Origin: Cellulosimicrobium terreum
GTDB taxonomy: Bacteria; Actinomycetota; Actinomycetes; Actinomycetales; Cellulomonadaceae
Direction of reading: 5' to 3'
Assembly: GCA_014803435.1 (NCBI GenBank)
Contig: JACYFD010000004.1
Coordinates: 434,001-498,000, forward strand
DNA length: 64,000 nucleotides
Shown: piece after piece, positions 49,804-58,970 of the stretch
How the letters are laid out: the number at the start of each line of letters is the position of its first letter
Position numbering within the stretch: the stretch's first letter is position 1
Program-made: the position numbers and the translations under genes
The notes under the pieces: model-generated
Told to the model about the DNA's origin: nothing
The model's input: only the letters and a program-made list of their open reading frames with translations
The model's database searches: none

Positions 49804-50154
49804 CTACCAGCCGTGGCGGGCCCAGACGCTCTCGGCGTCCGCGCCGACGAGCCAGCGCACGACGAGCGTCTCGTCGCCGACCCGGACCGTGCCCGCATCG
49901 GCATGGAACGCCGCAGCGCCCGGGTCGTCCCAGTAGACGTCCTCCGGCTGCGCAGCGTCGACGTGCGCGTGCCACTCCAGCCGACGCTGCGGGTTGACGT
50001 GCTGCGGGAAGGACTGCGGGCCGACGGTGTCCCAGTGCGTGCACTCGCGCGTCACCAGGTAGCCGACCGGCGACGCGTCCGGACCGGTACCGCGCCACAG
50101 CTGCGCGACCCGACCGGACTCGGGCGCCCGGAGCGCCTGCTCGTCCTCACCCAC
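49804..50154 (-). CDS. Hypothetical protein
   Basis: 116 residues from the GTG that overlaps the DUF4349 gene end. It has no signal peptide or membrane segment; it is Trp/His-rich (GYLVTRECTHWDTVGPQSFPQ, RLEWHAHVDAAQPEDVYWDD, VVRWLVGADAESVWARHGW). It is likely a soluble, one-domain protein. No family is recognised. Translational coupling to the lipoprotein gene upstream is suggested by the 8-base overlap. Confidence 0.6.
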   Translation of the reverse strand: MGEDEQALRAPESGRVAQLWRGTGPDASPVGYLVTRECTHWDTVGPQSFPQHVNPQRRLEWHAHVDAAQPEDVYWDDPGAAAFHADAGTVRVGDETLVVRWLVGADAESVWARHGW

Positions 50155-51130
50155 GTGGCGCGCCGGCACCGACGAGCGGCTCGTCGGCCGCGGGGGAGGT
50201 GTCGGGATCGGCACCCGGCTCGGCAGGGCCCGAACCCGGGCCCTGGTCGCCGCCTGGCTCGCGCGCACGCCGCACCCGGCGCACGACCCAGCGCACGACC
50301 AGCGCGACGACACCGGCGACGACGAGCCACGGCAGGAGCGCACCGAGGGCGACGACGAGGCCGTTGAGGAAGACGAGGAGCGCGTTCCACCCGTTCTGCA
50401 GACCACCGAGGAACCCGCCCGGCGCGAGCTGCTCCACGGGGGTCACGGCCACGATCGTCACGGTCACGGTCGACATCGCCACCTGGTCGCTGAGCCCCGT
50501 CCGCTGGGACTGCAGGGACTCGAGGTCCGCCTGGCGGGAGGTGAGCTCGGCCTCGGCGCGGAGCAGGTCCTCGGTGCTGTCCGCCGACCCCATGAGGTCC
50601 TGCAGCCGGTCCACGGACGTCCCGAGCGCCTCGATCCGGGCGTCGAGGTCGCGAGCGGTGCCCGTCACGTCGACCGCCTCGACGGAGAGGTCACGGACCT
50701 CGCCGACCTGCCCGAGCGCGTCGAGCGTCGCCGTCGTGCGGTCCGCGGGGACCCGGATCGTCAGGTCGGCCCACGCCGCCTCGTCGCCCTCCGCCTCGTA
50801 CTGGTGGCGGGCCTCGACGCGACCGCCGGCGCTCTCGGCGAGGCCGGCGACCTCGTCGGCGGCGGTGAGCGGGTCCGGCGCGACCACGGTGACGCTGCCG
50901 GTCGTGATGATCTCCCGGTCCGCCTCGGCGGTGTCGGAGTCGGCGATGCCGGCGGCGTCCCCGGAGACCGCCCCCTCCTCGGACGCGACGGACTGGTCCA
51001 TCGCGCTCCCGGCGTCCCCGCCGCTGTCCTCGGACGCGCTGGAGGAGCACCCGGCGAGGAGCGCCCCGCCGAGCACGAGCGAGACGGCGAGAGCCGTGTG
51101 GCGGGCCGGTGACCGGCGAGCGGTGCGCAT
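50147..51130 (-). CDS. DUF4349 lipoprotein
   Basis: 327 residues. A lipoprotein signal ends LLAGC (Cys28). The DUF4349 region (about 80-285) includes REIITTGSVTVVAPDPLTAADEVAGLAE, LTIRVPADRTTATLDALGQVGEVRDLSVEAVDVTG and a coiled coil DLDARIEALGTSVDRLQDLMG. A C-terminal membrane helix (about 265-295, WNALLVFLNGLVVALGALLPWLVVAGVVALVV) and a polar tail end it. Family function is unknown. Confidence 0.85.
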   Translation of the reverse strand: MRTARRSPARHTALAVSLVLGGALLAGCSSSASEDSGGDAGSAMDQSVASEEGAVSGDAAGIADSDTAEADREIITTGSVTVVAPDPLTAADEVAGLAESAGGRVEARHQYEAEGDEAAWADLTIRVPADRTTATLDALGQVGEVRDLSVEAVDVTGTARDLDARIEALGTSVDRLQDLMGSADSTEDLLRAEAELTSRQADLESLQSQRTGLSDQVAMSTVTVTIVAVTPVEQLAPGGFLGGLQNGWNALLVFLNGLVVALGALLPWLVVAGVVALVVRWVVRRVRRAREPGGDQGPGSGPAEPGADPDTSPAADEPLVGAGAPRG

Positions 51131-51309
51131 GGGGCGAGCGTAGGGGGCCGAACTCACAAACCGGACGCCAGGCGACACATCGTGATCGTCTTGTGAACTG
51201 CCCGTGACCTGGTCGCCATCTGTCGTGATCTTCCGCCGCTCCCGCACCGGTCCCGCACCGCGTCCCCCACCGTTCGCGGTCGCCCGTCGGGTTCCGCGAG
51301 GATGGACCC

Positions 51310-52188
51310 GTGCTCGTGTGCTGCGGACTGGTGACGCTCGACGTCGTGCAGGTGGTGGACCGCCTGCCCGCGCCCGACGAGAAGGTCGTCGCGCGCTCGG
51401 TGTCGGCGACCTTCGGGGGACCGGCCGCGAACGCGGCGGCGACCGCGGTCGCCCTCGGCACCCCGACCCGCCTCGTGGCGGCCGTCGGCTCGGGGCAGCT
51501 CGCGGCGATGGTCCGCGCCGAGCTCACCGACGCGGGCGTGGAGCTCGTCGACGTCGCCGCGGGGACGGACGGGCAGCCGGCCGTGTCGACGGTGCTCGTC
51601 ACGTGGGCGACGGGCGAGCGCGCGGTCGCGAGCACGAACGCGCTCGGGTTCGGCTCCGCGACGCCCGACCGGGAGGCGCTGCCCGTGCCGGGGCAGGGAG
51701 ACGTCCTGCTCCTCGACGGGCACCTTCCGCAGGTCGCGCTCCCGCTCGCCGGTGCCGCGCGCGACCGGGGCGCGCTCGTCGTGCTCGACGGAGGCTCGTG
51801 GAAGGAGAGCACGCCCGACGTCCTCGCGCTGTGCGACGCCGTCGTGCTCTCCGCGGACTTCCGCGTGCCGGGGTCCGACGACGCCGAGGTGCTCGACGCC
51901 GTCGCGGCGCTGGGTCCGGGCGGGCGCCTGCCGTTCGTGGCGCGGACGAGCGGTCCCGGCCCGGTCGACGTGCTGAGGGCGGGGGAGCGGACGTCGATCG
52001 CGGTGCCGCGCGCGGCGCGGGTGGTCGACACGCTGGGCGCGGGCGACGTCGTGCACGGCGCCTTCGCGGCGTGGCTCGAGCGCGGTGCCTCCCCGTCGGT
52101 CGCCCTCGAGCGGGCCGTGGAGGTCGCGACGCGGTCCGTGGAGCACACGGGTGCGCGCGGATGGATCGACGCCCCGCCGCAGCGGTAG
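51310..52188 (+). CDS. PfkB-family sugar/nucleoside kinase
   Basis: 292 residues from a GTG. The N-terminal FGGPAANAAATAVALG is PfkB signature 1. The C-terminal DTLGAGDVVHGAFAAWLERG holds the anion hole and catalytic Asp of signature 2. Ribokinase-fold kinases phosphorylate sugars; the substrate is not evident. It stands upstream of the ROK-regulated sugar operon, perhaps as a separate unit. Confidence 0.88.
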   Translation: MLVCCGLVTLDVVQVVDRLPAPDEKVVARSVSATFGGPAANAAATAVALGTPTRLVAAVGSGQLAAMVRAELTDAGVELVDVAAGTDGQPAVSTVLVTWATGERAVASTNALGFGSATPDREALPVPGQGDVLLLDGHLPQVALPLAGAARDRGALVVLDGGSWKESTPDVLALCDAVVLSADFRVPGSDDAEVLDAVAALGPGGRLPFVARTSGPGPVDVLRAGERTSIAVPRAARVVDTLGAGDVVHGAFAAWLERGASPSVALERAVEVATRSVEHTGARGWIDAPPQR

Positions 52189-52279
52189 GTCGGACGGCCG
52201 GGATCGCCGCGCCACGATTCCGCCGTGTTGCGCGTCGGCAACGTTTCGATCACGAAGCCTGGAGCGGGTTGACACCCAC

Positions 52280-52300
52280 TTAGTAAAGGCGGTCTACTAA
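52280..52300. promoter_or_regulatory. ROK regulator operator TTAGTA-N9-TACTAA
   Basis: A perfect 6-bp inverted repeat five bases before the ROK regulator ATG, in an AT-rich patch. TTGACA at 52269 may be a -35 box, with TACTAA as a -10 box at a long 20-base spacing, so the mRNA would be nearly leaderless. TTAGTA/TACTAA resembles known ROK/NagC/XylR-type operators. Autoregulation is likely. Confidence 0.65.
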
Positions 52301-52305
52301 CAAAC

Positions 52306-53466
52306 ATGACGACGGCAGTGACGGGCACCACAGCAGCGAGGAGGCGACTGAGCTCCGGGCTCAGGCCGACCTCCAAGGTGCTGCCCGAGCACGCTCGAGC
52401 GCACAACCGCTCCCTCGTCCTGCAGCAGCTGTTCCACGAAGGTCCCACGTCCCGCGCCGACCTCGCGCGCGCCACGTCCCTCACCCGGGTCACGATCTCG
52501 GACCTGGTGTCCGTCCTCATCGCGGAGGGCCTCGTCGAGGAGCTCGGCGTCAGGCCCGGCCAGCGGGTGGGGAAGCCCGCCATCCTCGTCGGGATGCGGA
52601 CCAGCGCCTACCAGATCGTCTCCGTGGACCTCACCGACGACGAGGTGATCCGCGGGGCGGTGCTGACGCTCACGGGCGACTTCGTCGTCCGCCAGTCGCT
52701 CGCCGTCCAGGGCCGCTCGGGTGACGACCTCGTCGACCTCCTCACCCGGTTCTGCCGCGGTCTCATCGCGGCCGCGACCCAGCCCGTCATCGGCGTCGGC
52801 ATCGGGTCGCCCGGCGTGATCGACGCCGCGGGCCGCGTGATCGAGGCGCCGAACCGGCGCTGGTACGACCTGCCGCTCGCCGACCAGCTCACGGACCGCC
52901 TCGGCCTCGCGGTCCACGTCGCGAACGACGCCAACATCGCCGCCCTGGGCGAGTTCACGTTCGGCGGCGCCTCCGGCACCGGGCTCCTCGTCCTCACGGT
53001 CGGGGAGGGTGTCGGTGCGGGCATCATGGTCGACGGCGCCCGGATCCACGGGCACGGCGACGCGGCCGGCGAGCTCGGCCACGTCACGGTCGTGGACGAC
53101 GGTGAGCCGTGCGCCTGCGGGCGGCGCGGCTGCCTCGAGACGGTCCTGTCCGTCCCGGCGCTGCGGCGCGCGGTCGACGGGCTCGACACCGATGCTTCCG
53201 ACGCCGTCCTGGCGTCGGTCGGCAGGATCCTGGGCATCGCCCTGGCTCCTGTCGTGAGCGCCCTCAACCTCGCCGAGGTCCTGATCAGCGGTCCTGCGGA
53301 CCTGCTGGACGGGCCCCTGCGCGAGGCGGCGCTCGACACCGTCCGCACCCGCACGATGCCGGTCATCGGCAGCGGGCTCCAGGTGCGGATGGCCACGCTC
53401 GACGAAGACGTCGTCCTTGCGGGGGCAGCCGTCCTCGTCCTGTCCGGACAGCTGGGGGTCTCGTGA
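52306..53466 (+). CDS. ROK-family transcriptional regulator
   Basis: 386 residues. The N-terminal winged HTH (about 40-95) has VLQQLFHEGPTSRADLARATSLTRVTISDLVSVLIAEGLV. The ROK sugar-binding domain (about 100-386) contains the GIGSPG and GEGVGAGIMVDG blocks and the zinc motif CACGRRGCLE. Such NagC-like repressors respond to sugar phosphates or free sugars. The operon it precedes codes for an ABC importer, ROK kinase and nagB, so GlcNAc-type control is inferred. Confidence 0.9.
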   Translation: MTTAVTGTTAARRRLSSGLRPTSKVLPEHARAHNRSLVLQQLFHEGPTSRADLARATSLTRVTISDLVSVLIAEGLVEELGVRPGQRVGKPAILVGMRTSAYQIVSVDLTDDEVIRGAVLTLTGDFVVRQSLAVQGRSGDDLVDLLTRFCRGLIAAATQPVIGVGIGSPGVIDAAGRVIEAPNRRWYDLPLADQLTDRLGLAVHVANDANIAALGEFTFGGASGTGLLVLTVGEGVGAGIMVDGARIHGHGDAAGELGHVTVVDDGEPCACGRRGCLETVLSVPALRRAVDGLDTDASDAVLASVGRILGIALAPVVSALNLAEVLISGPADLLDGPLREAALDTVRTRTMPVIGSGLQVRMATLDEDVVLAGAAVLVLSGQLGVS

Positions 53467-53528
53467 GCGCCACGCCCACGTGAGTCCCGCCCGTCCGATC
53501 ACCCCGCTCCACGGCGCGGCGATCTCCC

Positions 53529-53570
53529 CCTGCTGACCGGGATCCCAGTGCTCCACCCCCGGTCAGCAGG
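53529..53570 (+). terminator. Hairpin after ROK regulator
   Basis: A perfect 13-bp stem, CCTGCTGACCGGG and CCCGGTCAGCAGG, with a 16-base loop lies 63 bases past the regulator stop. It separates the regulator from the transport genes. The remaining gap (53571-53694) may carry the transport operon promoter; no ROK operator copy is seen there. Confidence 0.75.
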
Positions 53571-53694
53571 ACCTGCAGTTCCCGCAGTTTCCCGTAGTAC
53601 CCCTGTGCGACCTGAGTTACGCAGGGGCCCTGCCACACCTCGGGTGGAGTCACGGACGACACCACCACCCAGAATGACCGAGAGGAAGCACCCA

Positions 53695-55014
53695 GTGAAG
53701 AGGAACCGCCTCGTCGCCACCTCCGTGGCGTCGACGATCACCCTGGCGCTCGCGCTGACCGCCTGCAGCAGCGGCGGCGGCGACGACAACGGCTCCGGCT
53801 CCGGCGCCGGCGGCGACGCCCCGACGGGGGACATCCGCGTCTGGCTCAACGGCACTGACACGCCGGACGCTGCCCGCGAGTACCTCAAGACGACGTTCGA
53901 GGAGGAGAACGAGGGCAGCACGCTCACCATCGAGGAGCAGTCCTGGACCGGCATCGTCGACAAGCTGACGACGTCCCTCTCCGGCTCCGACAGCCCGGAC
54001 GTGGTCGAGGTCGGCAACACGCAGTCGCCCGCGTTCACCTCGGCGGCGTACTTCCGCGAGATCACCGCTGACGAGTTCGCGACGCTCGGTGGCGACGACC
54101 TGCTCCCCGGCTTCGTCGAGGCCGGTGACTGGGAGGGCAAGCACTACGCCCTGCCGTACTACGCGGGCTCGCGCGCCGTGTTCTACTCGCCGTCCGCCAT
54201 CGGCGAGGACATCACGGTCCCGGAGACCCTGGACGACTACGTCGAGCTCGGCAAGTCCCTCAAGACGGACACGCGCTCCGGCATCTACTGGCCCGGCCAG
54301 GACTGGTACAACGCCCTCCCCTTCGTCTGGGAGAACGGTGGCTTCATCGCCGAGCAGGCCGACGACGGCACGTGGGAGGCCGGCTTCTCCTCCGAGGGCG
54401 GCCTCGCCGGCCTCGAGCAGGTCCAGGACGTCATGAACAACGCGTCGCTCGCCCCCAAGGACGGTCAGGAGACGGACCTGCAGGTCCCCTTCTGCGAGGG
54501 CAACGTCGCGCTGCTGTCGGCGCCGACCTGGATCCAGTGGTCGATCAAGGCCCCTGAGAAGCCCGAGGACCCGGACGTGGCCCCCGGCTGCGAGTCGACC
54601 TTCGGCGCTGACCTGACCGCGTTCCCGCTCCCGGGCAAGACGGCCGGCACCCCGGCCCAGGTCTTCGCCGGTGGCTCGAACATCGCCGTCGCGGCGAACT
54701 CGAACAACCCCGAGCTCGCGTACAAGGCGTTCGAGATCATGATGAGCGACGACTACCAGACCATCCTCGGCGAGAACGGCCTCATCCCGGCGAAGGTGTC
54801 GCTGTCGAGCACCGTCCCGCAGGACGACCCGATCGCCCAGGCCGGTGTCGAGGCTGCCGCCAACGCCCGCCTCACCCCGGCATCCCCGCGGTGGGCCGAC
54901 GTCGAGGCGCAGAACGTGCTCCAGACCGCGTTCACGCGGATCGCGAACGGTGACGACGTGAAGACCGTCGCCGAGGAGCTCGACGCCAAGATCGAGGAGA
55001 TCCTCAACGGCTGA
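53695..55014 (+). CDS. ABC sugar-binding lipoprotein (CUT1)
   Basis: 439 residues from the GTG at 53695, chosen for AGGAAG 6 bases upstream; an ATG 21 bases earlier is less likely. The lipobox LTAC (Cys24) is followed by a polyglycine/Ser linker, then an extracellular solute-binding protein family 1 fold, with IRVWLNGTDTPDAAREYLKTT, SWTGIVDKLTTSLSGSDSPDVVEVGNT and a C-terminal PAEELDAKIEEILNG-type helix. It captures an oligosaccharide or amino sugar, inferred as chitin-derived from nagB. Confidence 0.92.
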   Translation: MKRNRLVATSVASTITLALALTACSSGGGDDNGSGSGAGGDAPTGDIRVWLNGTDTPDAAREYLKTTFEEENEGSTLTIEEQSWTGIVDKLTTSLSGSDSPDVVEVGNTQSPAFTSAAYFREITADEFATLGGDDLLPGFVEAGDWEGKHYALPYYAGSRAVFYSPSAIGEDITVPETLDDYVELGKSLKTDTRSGIYWPGQDWYNALPFVWENGGFIAEQADDGTWEAGFSSEGGLAGLEQVQDVMNNASLAPKDGQETDLQVPFCEGNVALLSAPTWIQWSIKAPEKPEDPDVAPGCESTFGADLTAFPLPGKTAGTPAQVFAGGSNIAVAANSNNPELAYKAFEIMMSDDYQTILGENGLIPAKVSLSSTVPQDDPIAQAGVEAAANARLTPASPRWADVEAQNVLQTAFTRIANGDDVKTVAEELDAKIEEILNG

Positions 55015-55024
55015 CCCTGCCGGG

Positions 55025-55105
55025 TGCCGGTGCGACCGCACGGTCGCACCGGCACCGATGGAACAGCCGACACCGGGGTGGGGTCTCCGCACGAGACCCC
55101 GCCCC
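55025..55105 (+). terminator. Two hairpins between binding protein and permease genes
   Basis: First, a perfect 14-bp stem TGCCGGTGCGACCG with CGGTCGCACCGGCA. Then GGGGTGGGGTCTC with GAGACCCCGCCCC at 55075-55105. No T tract. They likely protect the upstream mRNA or reduce read-through, giving more binding protein than permease, as in other binding-protein-dependent operons. Confidence 0.75.
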
Positions 55106-55183
55106 GTCCCATGACGGGACGTGACCCCGGGCGGGTCGATCGTCACCAGCGCATCTCTCGCGCACTCTCGACGGAGTGAGGAA

Positions 55184-56143
55184 ATGAGCTCAACCACATT
55201 CGGTGCCCCCCGCGCTCCACAGCGCGCGAAGGCCCCGATCCCCTCGAAGCAGCGGCGGCGGCCGGTGCTGCCATGGACGCTGCTCGTGCCCAGCCTGGTC
55301 GTGCTCGGCGTCCTGGTCGGATACCCGGTCGTCCGGCTGGTCGTCATGTCGTTCCAGGAGTACGAGCGCGCCCAGCTCATGGGCCAGCCCGCCGAGTGGG
55401 TGGGCTTCGACAACTACGTCCAGGTCCTGACGGACTTCGACGGCTTCTGGACCGTGCTCCTGCGCAGCTTCGTGCTCATGGTCGTCTGGGTCGCGCTGAC
55501 GATGGTGCTCGGCACGCTCATCGCGCTGCTGATGATGCGGCTCGGCAAGGGCTTCCGACTGCTCGTCTCGGTCGGTCTCCTGCTCGCGTGGGCGATGCCG
55601 CCACTGGCGGCAACCATCGTCTGGGGCTGGATCTTCGACACCCAGTACGGCGTGATCAACAACCTGCTGACGACGATCACCGGAAACAACTGGATGGGCC
55701 AGTCCTGGCTCATCAACCCCATGCTCTTCTTCGCCGTCCTGACGATGATCATCGTCTGGGGTGCCGTCCCGTTCGTCGCCTTCACCATGTACGCGGGACT
55801 GACCCAGGTCCCGGGCGAGGTGCTCGAGGCCGCGCAGCTCGACGGGGCCAACCCGTTCCAGCGCTTCCGCCTCATCATGATCCCGTTCGTGCGGAGCATC
55901 ATCACGGTGCTCATCGTCCTGTCGATCATCTGGGACCTGCGGGTGTTCACCCAGGTCTACGCCCTGCAGGGCGTCGGTGGTGACCGGGAGCGGACCAACA
56001 CGATCGGCGTGTACATCTACCAGACGGGCATGGCCCAGGGGCACTACGGTCTCGCCGGCGCGATCGCCGTCCTCTTCGTGTTCATCATGCTCGGGATCTC
56101 GTTCTACTACGTGCGCCAGACGGTGCGGGAGGAGGAGCTGTGA
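55184..56143 (+). CDS. ABC sugar permease (MalF-type)
   Basis: 319 residues. It has six membrane helices, starting after a basic N-terminus, and the EAA loop EAAQLDGANPFQRFRLIMIPFV that docks the ATPase. GGAGTGAGG lies upstream of the ATG. It pairs with the next gene. No ATPase gene is in this operon. Confidence 0.92.
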   Translation: MSSTTFGAPRAPQRAKAPIPSKQRRRPVLPWTLLVPSLVVLGVLVGYPVVRLVVMSFQEYERAQLMGQPAEWVGFDNYVQVLTDFDGFWTVLLRSFVLMVVWVALTMVLGTLIALLMMRLGKGFRLLVSVGLLLAWAMPPLAATIVWGWIFDTQYGVINNLLTTITGNNWMGQSWLINPMLFFAVLTMIIVWGAVPFVAFTMYAGLTQVPGEVLEAAQLDGANPFQRFRLIMIPFVRSIITVLIVLSIIWDLRVFTQVYALQGVGGDRERTNTIGVYIYQTGMAQGHYGLAGAIAVLFVFIMLGISFYYVRQTVREEEL

Positions 56144-57072
56144 GCACCATCACGAACCAGGTGGTCGCACCTGTCCGCCACGCGGCGTCGGCGAGCACGG
56201 GCGGTCCGCGCAAGAGCCGCGACACCCGGCGCAAGAAGGCGGCGAACGTCGTCTATGCCGTCCTCGCCGTGATCGTCTTCGTGGCATCGGTCTTCCCGGT
56301 CTACTGGATGATCAACACGTCCTTCCTGCCGACCAACATGATCCGCGGCTCGGACCTGCACTTCTTCCCCGGGCCAGGGGCGTTCACGACGGACAACTAC
56401 GTGAGCGCAGTGACCGACGACTCCCGTGCGCCGTTCGTCCCGGCCATGCAGAACTCCCTCATGGTCACCTTCATCACGCTCGTCGTCGTGATGATCATCG
56501 GCTTCCTCGCCTCCCTCGCCGTGACACGGTTCAGCTTCAAGGGGCGTCGCACCTTCATCATCGCGATCCTCGTGGTCCAGATGATCCCGGGCGAGGCGAT
56601 GATGATCTCGATCTTCCGGATCATCGACGGCTGGCAGCTGCTGAACACGGTCATCGGACTCTCGGTGGTCTACATCTCCGGGGTGCTGCCCTTCACGATC
56701 TGGACCCTGCGCGGGTTCGTGAACGGCGTCCCCGCGGAGCTCGAGGAGGCGGCCATGATCGACGGCTGCTCGCGCGGCAGGGCGTTCTGGAAGATCACCT
56801 TCCCGCTCCTCGCACCAGGTCTCGTCGCGACGGGCGTCTTCGCCTTCATCCAGGCCTGGAACGAGTTCGTCATGGCGCTGATCATCATGCAGCGCCCAGA
56901 GGCGATGACGCTGCCCGTGTGGCTGCGCACGTTCCAGCAGGCGACGCAGGCGACGAACTGGGGCGCGCTCATGGCGGGCTCCGTGCTGATCGCGATCCCG
57001 GTGGTCATCTTCTTCGTCATCGTCCAGGGCCGGATGACCGGTGGTCTCGTCTCGGGTGCGGTGAAGGGCTGA
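56140..57072 (+). CDS. ABC sugar permease (MalG-type)
   Basis: 310 residues from a GTG overlapping the upstream stop by four bases. Six membrane helices, with the EAA loop ELEEAAMIDGCSRGRAFWKITFPLLAPG. It forms the heterodimeric channel with the upstream permease. The kinase gene begins two bases after the stop, so transport and phosphorylation are co-expressed. Confidence 0.92.
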   Translation: MSTITNQVVAPVRHAASASTGGPRKSRDTRRKKAANVVYAVLAVIVFVASVFPVYWMINTSFLPTNMIRGSDLHFFPGPGAFTTDNYVSAVTDDSRAPFVPAMQNSLMVTFITLVVVMIIGFLASLAVTRFSFKGRRTFIIAILVVQMIPGEAMMISIFRIIDGWQLLNTVIGLSVVYISGVLPFTIWTLRGFVNGVPAELEEAAMIDGCSRGRAFWKITFPLLAPGLVATGVFAFIQAWNEFVMALIIMQRPEAMTLPVWLRTFQQATQATNWGALMAGSVLIAIPVVIFFVIVQGRMTGGLVSGAVKG

Positions 57073-57073
57073 C

Positions 57074-58108
57074 GTGAGTGATCTGAGCACGGCTGCCTCG
57101 CCGTCCGGTGAGGCAGCCGCAGCCCTCGGTGAGCGCGCTCTCGCGCGCTCGTCCGACGTCGTGACCTCCCGTGAGCGCGGACCCGGGTACGCCGTCGGCC
57201 TCGACATCGGTGGTACCAAGGTCCTCGCCGCGCTCCTGGACCCGGACGGGGGCGTCGTGGAGACGCTGCGCATCCCGACGGTCCGCGGCCCCGAGGGCGT
57301 CGTCGCCAGCGCCGAGCGCGCCGTGCGGGACGTCGTCGCCCGCGGGGGTGCCGACGTCGCCCGGCTCGACGGCGTCGGCGTCGGCGTCCCCGGTCTGGTC
57401 GACCCGCACGACGGGTCGGTCAGCCACGCGGTGAACCTGGGCATCGAGGGCGAACGGTTCCCGCTCGCCGACCGCCTCTCGGCGGTTCTCGACGGGGTGC
57501 GGGTGCGCACCGACAACGACCTCAACGTCGCCGCGCTCGGGGCCGCGCACGTCATGGGTGCCGACGGGGCGGACCTGGCGTTCCTCGCGCTCGGGACCGG
57601 TCTCGCCGCGGGCATCGTCCTCGGCGGCGAGCTCCGCCGGGGCGTCAGCGGCGCCGCGGGGGAGATCGGGCACATCCCGATCGACCCGGGCGGCCCGGTG
57701 TGCGCGTGCGGCCAGCGCGGCTGCGTCGAGGTGTACGCCTCGGGTTCTGCCCTCAGCGCGCGGTGGCCGTCGAGGCACGGCCGGCCCGCGCCTGCCGAGC
57801 TGTTCGAGGCGGCGGCGGCGGGCGACCTGGAGGCGCAGCGCATCAAGGCGGAGTTCGCGTCCGCCGTCGCGAGCGCGGTGCGTATCCTCGAGCTCTCGGT
57901 GGACGTGCGGCACGTGGTCCTCGGCGGTGGCGTCTCGGCGCTCGGCGAGCCGCTGCTCGTCGCGGTCCGCGCGGCGCTGGACGCCCAGTCGCGCACGTCC
58001 CCGTTCCTGTCGTCGTTGCGGCTCGCGGACCGGGTGTCCCTCGCGCCGACCGACGTCCCCGTCGCCGCGGTGGGTGCTGCCCTCGTCGGCCGTCGAAAGG
58101 TGTCGTGA
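57074..58108 (+). CDS. ROK-family sugar kinase (GlcNAc kinase candidate)
   Basis: 344 residues from GTG. After about 35 extra N-terminal residues comes GYAVGLDIGGTKVLAALLD, the phosphate-binding DxGGTK site. Then RTDNDLNVAALG with the catalytic Asp, and zinc motif CACGQRGCVE. Lying between transporter and nagB, it probably makes GlcNAc-6-P or glucosamine-6-P for NagB. A glucokinase is the alternative. Confidence 0.88.
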   Translation: MSDLSTAASPSGEAAAALGERALARSSDVVTSRERGPGYAVGLDIGGTKVLAALLDPDGGVVETLRIPTVRGPEGVVASAERAVRDVVARGGADVARLDGVGVGVPGLVDPHDGSVSHAVNLGIEGERFPLADRLSAVLDGVRVRTDNDLNVAALGAAHVMGADGADLAFLALGTGLAAGIVLGGELRRGVSGAAGEIGHIPIDPGGPVCACGQRGCVEVYASGSALSARWPSRHGRPAPAELFEAAAAGDLEAQRIKAEFASAVASAVRILELSVDVRHVVLGGGVSALGEPLLVAVRAALDAQSRTSPFLSSLRLADRVSLAPTDVPVAAVGAALVGRRKVS

Positions 58109-58890
58109 TGGAGGTCGTGATCGCTCCTGCGGAGCGGTTGGCGGTGCTGGCCGCGGACGCGATCGAGCAGCTCGTGCGCTCTGCGCCCGACGCGGTGCTC
58201 GGTCTGGCGACGGGTTCCAGCCCCCTCAAGGTGTACGACGAGCTGGCTCGTCGTCACGAGCGTGACGGGCTCAGCTTCGCGCGGAGCCGGGCGTTCATGC
58301 TCGACGAGTACGTCGGGCTGGCCGAGGAGCACCCGGAGCGGTACCGCAACGTCATCGAGACCGAGATCGCGTCCCGGGTGGACTTCGCCCCGGGTGCGGT
58401 GCAGGGGCCGGACGGCAACGCCGACGACCTCGTCGCGGCGTGCGCGGCCTACGAGGCGGCGATCACGGACGCGGGCGGCGTGGACCTGCAGATCCTGGGG
58501 ATCGGCACGGACGGTCACATCGCGTTCAACGAGCCGGGGTCCTCGCTCGCGTCGCGGACGCGGATCAAGACGCTGACCGCGCAGACCCGGGAGGACAACG
58601 CCCGGTTCTTCGGCGACGACATCGAGCAGGTGCCGCGGCACTGCCTGACCCAGGGCCTGGCGACGATCATGTCCGCGCGGCACCTGGTCCTGCTCGCGAC
58701 GGGCAAGGGCAAGGCGGAGGCGGTGCACCAGCTCGTGGAAGGCCCGGTGTCCGCGTTGTGGCCCGCGACGATCATGCAGATGCACCCGCACGCGACCGTG
58801 CTGGTGGACGACGCCGCGGCGTCGCGCCTGCAGCTCGGCACCTACTACCGCCAGACCTACGAGTCCAAGCCCGGGTGGCAGGGTCTGTGA
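58108..58890 (+). CDS. nagB: Glucosamine-6-phosphate deaminase
   Basis: 260 residues with MLDEYVGL and the active-site block GIGTDGHIAFNEPGSS. The enzyme turns GlcN-6-P into fructose-6-P and ammonia, the entry to glycolysis. ATG overlaps the kinase stop by one base. Length is normal. The deacetylase NagA, needed if GlcNAc-6-P is the substrate, is not in the window. Confidence 0.96.
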   Translation: MEVVIAPAERLAVLAADAIEQLVRSAPDAVLGLATGSSPLKVYDELARRHERDGLSFARSRAFMLDEYVGLAEEHPERYRNVIETEIASRVDFAPGAVQGPDGNADDLVAACAAYEAAITDAGGVDLQILGIGTDGHIAFNEPGSSLASRTRIKTLTAQTREDNARFFGDDIEQVPRHCLTQGLATIMSARHLVLLATGKGKAEAVHQLVEGPVSALWPATIMQMHPHATVLVDDAAASRLQLGTYYRQTYESKPGWQGL

Positions 58891-58923
58891 CGGCTGGGTC
58901 CGTGACGGCTGGGTCGGTGACGG
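58887..58923 (+). repeat. 15-base tandem repeat after nagB
   Basis: GTGACGGCTGGGTCC, GTGACGGCTGGGTCG and a partial GTGACGG follow one another, starting on the nagB stop. Each unit contains a TGA in the frame of nagB. It may be a slippage product. No known function. Confidence 0.7.
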
Positions 58924-58970
58924 AAGCAGACCCCGACGGAGCGTGGGAGCGGCGACGTAGACTTTCCTCC

